The notes under the pieces are model-generated. The model had not been told where the DNA came from. It ran no database searches and was given only the letters and a program-made list of their open reading frames with translations. A DNA stretch of 64,000 nucleotides from Wallemia ichthyophaga EXF-994 (lineage: Eukaryota; Basidiomycota; Wallemiomycetes; Wallemiales; Wallemiaceae), in assembly GCF_000400465.1 (NCBI RefSeq), contig NW_008806279.1, positions 124,001-188,000 on the forward strand, in the 5' to 3' direction. Position numbers and translations under genes: made by a program. How positions within the stretch are numbered: position 1 is the stretch's first letter; the number at the start of each line of letters is the position of its first letter. Positions 54,808 to 64,000 of the stretch are shown piece by piece.

Positions 54808-57800
54808 TCATCCTGTTATCCTCAGCAGCCGCGATATCAACTCATCCTTGTCCTTATCTTCACTGCCCTCTAACGTCATACGCACTCTCTGGAAATTCAT
54901 CGTATTGATTGCATTGTTTAGTCGACTGACTAATGCCTCTAGAATTGACACCAACTCTTCATCACTTGCCCCATCCTGTATTACTGGCGCTAGCAGATTT
55001 GATGGCACGATCGAGTAAACTGATTGTGATGAATCCTCAAAGACCTCCTCTTTGTCTTCTTTTTTCGACTTGGTACGCGAAGATGCACGGCTCATTCCTT
55101 TCTCTGTCTCCGTCCCTCCTGTCATAGTTGAAGCGTCATCATCATTCTCCTTACCAGACTTGCTAGATTTGCTGTCACTTTCATCCTCAAGATCTGTATC
55201 GAGCTGTACATAGTGCTTCGTGCGCTGCTCGCCATCATCTTTGTCCTTCTCCTCCTCACCATCCTTCTCCATCAATTCTGAAGGCTCTTTATGCACGCGC
55301 CCGCCAGCTAGACTCTCTATCTTGACAACCACCCTCGCAAGCTTGCGTATGTCGTCTGGATTGATAATCGGTGGTGTTGACTCAAACATACTAGTGTTCG
55401 TCTCTTCACGCGAGCCTGGTATAGTTACACTGTTCTTGTCCAGCTGTAAACGTCCCTTTAGCTGAATGGGATAGAGGAGAGAGAGATGCTCAGGTACTTC
55501 GAGCTAAATGTTTTTGTTAGCTGATATCTTCGTCCTAAAAACATACTCACCCCCTTCAGACGACGCTCTCCGACAGTAGACACTCCGAATCCAATTCTGC
55601 GCAATGCTGCTACTTCGCTCTTCACTTTCGATGACATGCCCGTTTCTGATTCGGGAGAATTTGGGTCAATCGAACAGTAGTGTTGCAGCTCACTGACTAC
55701 ATCTCCACTAGCCATTATTTGTCCTCCTTCAGCTGCGGCTGCCACTCTAGAAGCTCTGTTCACAACAGGACCCCAATAATCCATTCGCTGCGTTACTGGA
55801 TCGGCTTCACAGACTGGATACCCTACGTGTATACCCCTGATTGTGTGTTAGTTTGCCTTTTACTTCTATTCTATAACGCACATTCTAACTGAAAGACCTC
55901 GTGCTATCGAATTACCATTAAAGTCAACCAAAGGTCTACCTTCATCTGTCTCCAGTATCTCTTTAGGCCAGTCCTGAGTCAGCAATTGCAGTTGAACAGT
56001 GAAGCACCAAAGCAGTGCAGAAGTAACAGTTTGAAACGAAACCATGAACGCATCACCCTGAACAAATTTAGTTTATCAAGTAAAGTAATCCACTAAACCC
56101 ACCTCAGTCTTCACTTCGTATCCACCAATTGTTCGAAGATGTCTTCTGAGCAAATGATTGTGTATTCTCATCGCTGATTGCATCCCGCGATTACTCTCCC
56201 AGAGAATTGTAGAATTGCGAATATCTGTAAACACAAGGGTGACATGTCCGACAGGTGGTGATACTTCTCTATCTAATCTGGCCAATGTTCTATCACCAAC
56301 AACTGCATCATCACGTTTGCGCTGTCCTGTGCGTCTCATTCCTCCATAATAATTATCAATTTCGTTGTTGTTCTCATCATTCGATGGTAGTTTATTTGGC
56401 CGGAAGATATCAGCAACACTAACGACCATAACCATAAGATTGCCTTGTGCACCATACGCTATTGCAAAATCGCGTAATTTCTGCGCAGCTGTCATAACAT
56501 CATCCCGAGTTGTACGAGCAATATCTACAGCCGTCTGAAAACTCATATAATCCCAGAGCGACTTATTGGCAACAATAACGAATTCGTCCATATCAGTGAG
56601 GTTGATGGTATGAACAGCAGGACGAGCGTTGACAGCAGGTTGAAGATGATAGAAGCCGAATGACTTGGAAACATCAAGTTCATCATTCACCTTCCCTCCT
56701 GGTGTCACCCATCCTTCTGCTGCACGAATCCGTGCCGTTTCTGGTCGCGATAGTGGCTCATGCTTTGTTGATACCACTCTCGGAGATCCTGATCGTGATA
56801 TTACTGCGAGTGAGTCTCCTGCATTTGCTACATGCATAGTCTTGCCCACTATATACACGACTACGGCTGCTGCTCCAGACTTAACCTCGAACATACCCAT
56901 TTCAGGTGCATCCTTAGCCGTGCCTGTCGGTGTAGACACAACTGCCATGACCGAGTTGGCTGATACTTGAGATGCTTTGCGGCTGTCACTCTTCGATGAC
57001 TTGGATACCAAACTCGAGAGTGGTACCACGTCGCTCACATTCGATGTCTTTCTCCGAACTCCTACTAGATTTGGCAGCGCCGTGTCAAAAAACTTTTTGT
57101 TGAGGCGCAGGAATGCACGGCGAAGAGCATCGGGAGTGTCATCTCCAGGTCCTAGTCGAGACAATTCCTTGATTAGCTGCGACTCAAAGCTGTCATGAAG
57201 AAACTTGGACAAGTGGCACCCATTTGCTGTCGTGCTTATCTTCCCATCGAAAAAGCCGAAAAGACACTCATTCTCTTTGCCTCTAAACCTCGGGACAGCG
57301 AAATCTGACATTGAAAGGTTTTCAGAATTACCAATTGAGTCTGCTATCCCATAGGCCATATTGTTGATGTTGGAAAACGACGTTCTCACACGTCTATTTT
57401 CAGTCTCGTCGGGTAGAGAAGGCACACGCAACGTGACATCCATCAGACCGAGTACCCTCAATTCCTTCAGACTAGAGAATTCAGCTAGATTCAATCTACC
57501 AGCCGGTGTTGAATTTCTGTTGTCGAAGTCTTTCACTTCACGAATTTCGAGTCTCTTGTTTCCAGAAAAGTTCAAATAGCGAAGGTCTAAATTCCAGTTC
57601 CTTTTAGTTTGTTAGTAAAAAAGGCTTCGATAATAACGACCTCACCAATTCCAATCGTAGCCCCAATTAGCAATGTTATACTTGAGTACATTGGAACCAA
57701 CGTCTAGAACATGCAGTTTGGCTATTTTACCAAGCTCAGCAGGCAGCACTTGAATTTTATTACTGTTGACATGCAAGATACGCAGTGCAATGAGTCTCTC

Positions 57801-60800
57801 CAAATCTTCCGAAGGTAAATTACGGAGATTGTTACCTGAGAGATACAACTCCTGTAAGCCACTGTTCTTGCCGAGACGGTGTGGTGGTATCTCATCAATC
57901 TCGTTGAATGACAGGTTGAGTACTCTGAGCTCAGTCATTAGACTGATGGGATCGAATACCTCATCTGTCAGCCTGTTATCTGCAATAAGCAACCTTTGAA
58001 GCTTTGAAACTAATGGCAACGCAGGTCTGCTTTGTGGTGTCCCAGGTGTACCAATTTGAGGAGCAGCCGATGAGGCTGATGTTTTGCGATCACTCTCTGA
58101 TGTAGTCAGCGCTGATGATGCGCTGCCACCTCGACTGTTCAAATCACTCGTACTGCTTTGATGCGACATAGCATTGGCCGCTGCTGCTGCTGCTGCTAAG
58201 TTAGGTGCTGATGTCGCATCGTGATGCAAGGGAGGATCTGGGAAATCATCCAATAAATTACTTGACACATTCAGCACTTCCAAGTTCTGACATTGCCAAA
58301 TAGCCGTTGATATTGTTTTGAGGTTGTTATTGTGTAATGCTAAGGTACGTAAATTGAAAAGATCGCTTATCGATTCAGGTAGCGTTGATAGCAAATTGTT
58401 GGTGCATGAAAGAATTTCTAACTTTGACAACTCTCCAATCGCGCCAGGAAGAGTTGTGAATTGGTTGTAGTCGAGTGATAGATGTAAAAGATTAGGTAAG
58501 TATCTGAACGCATCATCTGAAATCATTGCTAGTTTGGCATTAGATAAGTCAAGTCTTGTGATGTGAGCTGGATTGTTATCAGCTGTTGATAGCGAAAATG
58601 AGGTTAATGGATTATTTGGTGACTTGAATCTGTTGGCATTTGGACCGATCGTGACATCCAACACACCAATATGATTAAAATCTGCCAGCAATACCTCAAG
58701 ATTAGGGAGATCGCAAACAACTGATATATCAGTGAGTGCATTTCTCCTTATATCCAATTCTCGAAGACTGATCAAATTGGCAGCACTTTTTGGTAGTACT
58801 GCCAACTGATTACCGACGAAAACAGCCCTATGAATCTCCTTCAATTCACTTATCTCTTCAGGTAGAGTCTGGAATGTGTTGAATGAAGCGTCGAGATCGT
58901 CCAGTCCTGTCAGTTTACAAACCACCCGAGGAAAGACATCAAACTTATTGTTAGAGATATTGAGGTATTTGAGGTGTTTCAACTCTGACAAAGACTCAGG
59001 CAGTTGCGTCAACCTATTATTCTGTACTTTCAAACTACGCAATTTTGGCAGACACTTGAAATCGATATGGTCAAGTTCTGGCATACGATTGCATGACATG
59101 TCCAACCGCGTAAGTGAGCGACAATAGAGACGCACGCTTGGCCACAATCTCTTCATCGATACCATCGATAATTTGAGTTCGCGCAGTGATGTACACAATT
59201 GAATAAAGTCAGAAGGTAGATCAGTGAGTGGATTCTTCGAAAGATTGAGATAGATGATTGAGTGAGCATGACGATATAAGAAAATTGGCACTGTTTGTAA
59301 ATTCTTGGCTTGCAAGTCGATGTATTCGAAGCTACCAAATGAGCCAACATCCTCAGCTTCGTAGTAGGTCACAGTAGCGATCCTGTAAATAAATCTGCAA
59401 ATGAAGCTTAGATCTTCCTTTCCAAGCTCATCTAGATGATCGTTGTCAGTGAATCCAAGCTGCTCGAGTCTGCGCTTTTGCAGTAACAATGGCTTCTCTG
59501 AAGATCCCATAGCCCTTTCTTTCATCTTCTCACGGATATATAACTGATGCATTGCTGGCTGAACTCTCAACTTTTTGGCAATCATATGAGAAAGTTCATT
59601 TACGGTCGTATGTAATGCGCTTGAGAAAGTGAGATATGATCCATCAGACTTGTAAACGCGGATGCAGTACTGAGTGGTGTTAGCTTTGCAATAATCTCAA
59701 CTTAAGGAAGACGTACATTTCCTGCAGCTCCTTTCGATCCTTGCTGAGATGCACTTCCAGCAGTGGAAGGTCGTTGTAAACTTGAACTAGTAGGTCGCTT
59801 CGCCGAGGAAGCTCTACGGAGAGATGCTTTCCGAATATCCTCCCCTATCTCTAATTGCTCACCAGTATGATTAGGCGTCAGATTGTTCGTCTGTCCGCCT
59901 GAATCTTTCGACTGCTGACGCGACCTGGTACCGTTATTACCAGTATCGCTATTTTTTCGACTCTCCTCGTCCACATACTCATTCACATCAGTTGTAGATG
60001 GATTGTTTTGATCTAATGGTTTCAGCCGAATCGGTCTCACGCCTGCATTCTGATCAGCTGATGACCTCTGGAAAGCTGGTGAACCCCAAGTTGCAGCTTC
60101 ACCAAAAGCTCCATTCCAGTTGTCTTCCTCTGGATTAAAGTCAAAGTAATTAGAAACCCTACGCTGATGATTATCGTCATTGTCGTCATAATAACCATCT
60201 CCTTGCTCATCTTCCTCGGAAGAACCTGAGTCGTACTCTTCTTTGCTGGAAGGTGCTTGTACTATTCCCCAACTTTCGGGTGCTTGCCAGCCAGCCGGGC
60301 TAGAATTGTCAGCACTATTTGCAACCGTTTGAGGTTGTGTCTGATTGAACGCCGTCTTGATACCACCTAATTGCACATGGTCAGGTTGTCGTGGTGAAGG
60401 AGGACCAGAACGCTTCCCTCCCATCTTTTTGGGTATATCAAACTCGGATGGCGGAGGATTAATGCGCCATTTGGAATCAGCAGGGAACTTGCTGTCACCG
60501 CGATCATTTGAGCCGGATCTCTGCTTTTCCTTTGCGGGAGTAGGTGGGGACATGGACAGACTTGGAGCCAATTGAGGGGGATCTTGAGTTCTCGGAGAAG
60601 TGCTGTAAGACAATTTCTGAGCACCAGGCCGTTTGGAGCGCGGAAGTAGATCAAGATCGAACTGACCATCAATTAAGAAGGAGGGAGTGGGTAGGGTCAT
60701 TGGTGGTTGATTTTTGTGGGCAGTGCTTGATCTTCGGCTTCTTGAACGGCCTCTAGTAGAAGAATTGGAGGAGGCATTCCTATTTGAGGAGTTGGAAGAA

Positions 60801-61438
60801 TGGCCAGCAGTAGAAGCAGAGCCTTGCCTCTTTTCACGTTTCGGATTTGGTTGAGGATCCTTGACGCCAGCTACGATACCTTCCATGTGAGTGAGATCAG
60901 TATCGAGTGAGATAGCAGGTTCACCAGGCCTTTCGTCCTGTTTACCGTGGGAGGAGCCTAAACGAGGCTTATTTCGGGGAGTCTTAGAGGACGAGGGATG
61001 GGGATCCTTTTGAATATCGGCGTAGGACGCGGCCCTCGAAAGAGCAGGAGAGTCGTTAGGGGTGTAAGGAGTGTGAGAATGATGATCAGCGTAATCTTTG
61101 GAAAGCACGGAGGACGTAGAATGCTTGGGTTTTAAAAGATTCTTCCAGCCTTTGCGCTTGTGCTCTGCTGAGGAACGGTGGTTGTCGATATCGGCCTTGT
61201 CGGAGAGATCTGCAGTGGAGGAATTCAAATTAATTGCCTTATTGATCGGCGGTGTATCTGGAGGAAGATAATTCATGTTGAGATTTGATTGGACGAGATT
61301 TGAGCTGAGCCATGGAGCAACTGGGTTATCTGAGTCTTCCAGTGGTTGAGCTGGTTGTTGTGGCTGCTGTGCCTGTTTATCCTCCTTTGACGCAGTAGAT
61401 CCCTTCCTGCTACGCTTAATTTTCTTTAATTTCTCCAT
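54808..61438 (-). CDS. CYR1: Adenylate cyclase (RA-LRR-PP2C-cyclase)
   Basis: Six exons, five introns (59670-59716, 57601-57645, 56058-56102, 55837-55881, 55504-55550) give 2,133 aa. Residues 1-570 are disordered. A Ras-associating domain starts YCIRVYKSDGSYLTFSSALH. About twenty LRRs follow to residue 1300, then a PP2C-like domain with LFGFFDGK and HVANAGDSLAVISRSGSPRV. The class III cyclase begins GHVTLVFTDIRNSTILWESN and includes GGYEVKTEGDAFMVSFQT and DYWGPVVNRASRVAA. This is the fungal Cyr1/Uac1 arrangement; Ras and heterotrimeric G proteins regulate it to make cAMP for PKA. The metal-binding Asp residues of the first cyclase motif are intact. Confidence 0.95.
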
Positions 61439-61483
61439 AACGAAGTGGACATGGACGTTGATAAGGATGAAATGAATTTAACT

Positions 61484-63293
61484 TTAAACTTGATTAGATA
61501 AAACTAATCCAAGCGCTACAATTATTATCGATGTTATCGGCGTTATTAGTGCATAGCTTATGAACAGCGTCTTCGATATCAGCTTCTCAAATGCGTCTCC
61601 ACTTGTGGCTTGTGTTAGTTGCGCTAGTGTCAGGGCTGGTGGCGAGCCTATCAGTAAGCATGCCGATACTACAAACACTGGATCATCCAATACGCGATAT
61701 TTGCTTGTGAGGTCATCCCATAAGAACAATGGTAGAATCATTGCTGGTGTTATTATCATCCTAGCTACCACAGCAACAAATACTGTCCTCTTCTCTCCGC
61801 GTTTGTCCATACTTGTACGTGTACGTGGCTTTGTTATGTTTACTACTCCATTTGTGAAGAATGATTGAACGCTATTAACGAAACTTGGTCGCCGCCTCTG
61901 CAAATCTCCTTCAAATTGATCGATTGGTGCTTGTATTGTTGTTGGTTTCGACTCTGGTGCGGATGAATAGAAGTATGCACCGAGAACAACAAGTGTGAGT
62001 GGTACTGAGACATTTCCTGCGCTCTTGATGGCACCTCTCAAAGGCGTTGCTTTGTCGAGCGCATCTTGAGTATATGTTAGAAAGATTCTTACTTTATTTT
62101 CATCACTAACTCTGCAAAGGTCTGATCAAAGCAATCACAAGAGAAACGAAAGCCGCCCAAAGTGGGGGTGTCATGAAAGAAAGCTTAGGCGTGTTAGATT
62201 GTTTCATTCAATGCAGCTCTCAACTTACTATTTTCCTCCAAGCAACACCAATCACTCTAGTAATTGGCTTCACTCGTCTTTCACATTTCTTCCACAGGCG
62301 CTTTATGGTGCTCATCTTTCCTGTCCCGCTAGGAAGACCCCATTCTCTATCTCCGAGAGAGTCGTCATCGTCTGTATCACTAGAACTGCTGTCGTCTTGC
62401 TGAAATTGATAGGTTTGCGGAGGTATTTGAGCGTGTGGTAATCCCGTAGATAGTTTATGGTCGTTTCCGTAGCTAATAGCAGGTGGTACGCTGGTTGAGG
62501 GTGTTGAAGGTGATAACGTAATGCTTGGATGACGACCAGAGGAAGGGAAGTGGCTGTTCTGTGCAAACGCTAAAGCTGGATCACTCTCTGTAGCTGAGTT
62601 GTCGTTGTAGGGAGTAGCTGAGTTGTCGTTATAAACTGTAGCTTCTTCAGAACCGTCAAAGGAGCGATTGTTTTCGAGTTGTTCGTTAGGCTCGTCAGCT
62701 TGGTCAGCTTCTGCGAGGAGCCTGACACCCCAACTCCATCTGAGTACCTGACCCATGGTGGAGTAGACGACCAAGTAAGTGAGTGCTCTACCAAGCATCA
62801 TTTCCTTTGTGTCGTGTACGGACCACTTAAGACTGGGGACTGTGACGACGAGAGACTGCATCAGGGCGATCGGAAGGCTGTTAGAGTTCTGAAACGCGCC
62901 ACAAGCGATTGCGAAATTTCTCTGGCGCTTGTTTAGGCCGACGAGACGACCAAGCCCCCAAGCAGCCAAGACAGAAGCGAGAGTGATAAGAACAAAGCCA
63001 ATAGGAATAACGTGCAGCTCTCTAAGTTTCGAAGGAGACAAAGAGAAGGCAACTTTCGAGAAGAGTAAAGCGGGTGTGAATAGATCGATATTTAGCTTAT
63101 TTAGAAGCCTCGTTGCTGGTTTGTCAATTATCTTCCTCGTAGCCAGGAAATACCCGCATAAGCAGAGCACGATCACTTCAATGACGCTCTAGGGGTTGTG
63201 TGAGTTGAGCAGCACTAGCACCAGGAAAAGGCTAATACTTACATTGAATACAGCAACAAGTAATTTACTCGTTGGCGTTGATTCGTTGCTCAT
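61484..63293 (-). CDS. Auxin efflux carrier (AEC/PIN-like) family transporter
   Basis: Four exons (63243-63293, 62229-63188, 62111-62183, 61484-62064) give 554 aa. Ten membrane helices are arranged as five, a polar loop of about 110 residues, then five, the AEC pattern. Conserved stretches include LNIDLFTPALLFSKVAFSLS, FAIACGAFQNSNSLPIALMQ, MTPPLWAAFVSLVIALIRPL and ACLLIGSPPALTLAQLTQAT. Fungal members are thought to act in the ER membrane and are sometimes called Ecm3-like. Substrate unknown. The start codon is 77 bp from that of the divergent helicase gene. Confidence 0.88.
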
Positions 63294-63370
63294 GTGTTCT
63301 TGATTGTTCACTTGAAAGATATTCGAAATCCAACAAACGTTGATCGCGCTTGGCTTATCAGCTCGCACAT

Positions 63371-64000
63371 GACTAAATTTCAAGCTTTCCCGTATAGCCC
63401 ATACGCAATACAAAATGATTTCATGAGCGCTTGCTACGACGCGTGCGAGAACTCATCCGTCGCAGTACTCGAATCACCTACAGGTACCGTAAGTGGATGG
63501 ACTGTCCGGTACAAGCATCCGCTAAGTACATGTTTTGTAGGGTAAATCGCTCAGCTTGTTAGTTGGATGCCTGACTTGGCTAAGGGATTATTCTATACGC
63601 GTTGGTTAAGCTTTAGTGGCTACATCGGCAGCTGATGCGATCATTCTAGTCGAGGGACTCTACAATTGATCGTTTGAGAGAGGATTTGCTGGCTAAGAAA
63701 GGCAACAAGCCTGCTTGGGTCATTGAACACTCTCTCAAACTCAAGCGAGAAGATTTGGTGGGTTGGGTCGGTGACAGCGTGTACACCGCTAAATACTCAA
63801 AAGGACAACGAATTGAGGCTTATGGATGAAAGACTTGCTGCTGTCAGGGAAAAAGAGCAGCTACTGCGCAAACATACTGTTAAATACGATGACGACAACG
63901 CACGCAAGAAGATTGTCGGTGTTGCTTTATGCGGGTTTACAATAATGCTCAATCTGCGCTAGAGAATTGACTACGACGATGCAGCTGATGACGACCATTT
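63371..64000 (+). CDS. CHL1: DNA helicase CHL1/DDX11, partial (5' end only)
   Basis: The window edge truncates this gene. Five exons so far (63371-63488, 63541-63600, 63650-63757, 63804-63914, 63963 to the edge). The start MTKFQAFPYSPYAIQNDFMS and Walker A SPTGTGKSLSLLVGCLTWLR match the FANCJ/CHL1 Fe-S helicases. WVIEHSLKLKREDLDNELRL and an acidic-basic linker continue as in DDX11. CHL1 aids sister-chromatid cohesion. The Fe-S cluster region and motifs II-VI lie beyond the window. The fourth intron (63915-63962) uses a gtcggt donor, chosen because it keeps the frame. Confidence 0.87.

Noticed and set aside
1-64000. Transposons, viral remnants, CRISPR arrays, secondary-metabolite clusters
   Set aside because: No transposase, integrase, reverse transcriptase, capsid, direct-repeat array, PKS or NRPS genes were seen in any frame.

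Overview
This is a nuclear window from a compact fungal genome. The evidence for a eukaryotic fungus is the short uniform GT-AG introns (mostly 42-58 nt, CTAAC-like branch sites) in most genes, the mitochondrial, peroxisomal, vacuolar and spliceosomal proteins, and fungal-type gene architectures: RA-LRR-PP2C-cyclase adenylate cyclase, a SAT4/HAL-type kinase, CHO2, FHA-RING and Zap1-like factors. The dense intron structure and protein resemblances suggest a small-genome basidiomycete, possibly Wallemia-like; the genus is a guess. About 38 protein genes fill the window. I saw no convincing rRNA, tRNA, transposon or CRISPR array.

Layout. 1-8.8 kb: universal stress protein, peroxisomal hydratase 2, VIT1/CCC1 transporter, a short AP-4-epsilon-like adaptin, V-ATPase subunit a and a winged-helix protein. 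8.9-12.3 kb: two small paralogs with AT-AC introns, then a mitochondrial translation cluster (mL60, mL54, ribosome recycling factor). 12.9-18.9 kb: two tandem ferric reductases and a SAT4-like kinase. 18.9-25.3 kb: AP-3 sigma, a methyltransferase, a C2H2 protein, a second stress protein, RFC2 and glutathione reductase. 25.5-33.2 kb: Zap1-like factor, M50B-like membrane protein, PPR protein and AP-1 gamma. 33.3-48.9 kb: CHO2, IMP4, a dynactin-p24-like protein, CWC22, mitochondrial TrpRS, TSR1, GUA1 and a membrane-anchored GH5 exo-glucanase. 49-64 kb: a DH/PH protein, SDS22, an ankyrin-like protein, FHA-RING ligase, adenylate cyclase, an auxin-efflux-carrier-family transporter and the 5' part of CHL1.

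Themes. Several genes concern metal and redox handling (CCC1-like transporter, two ferric reductases, Zap1-like regulator, V-ATPase, glutathione reductase). Membrane traffic is represented by three adaptor-complex subunits. These are dispersed and on both strands, so this is not a cluster in the operon sense. Divergent pairs are packed very tightly (21-47 bp between start codons).

The observation I consider most worth checking is the pair of adjacent paralogs at 8981-9485 and 9664-10266. Both need an AT-AC intron of 45-46 nt at the same codon of a shared C-terminal motif to keep the reading frame. A GA-AG intron in the M50B-like gene and several micro-exons of 10-16 nt suggest unusual splicing elsewhere in this genome. 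All gene models with introns were built by eye from splice signals, reading frame and family conservation; no alignment or RNA data were available.
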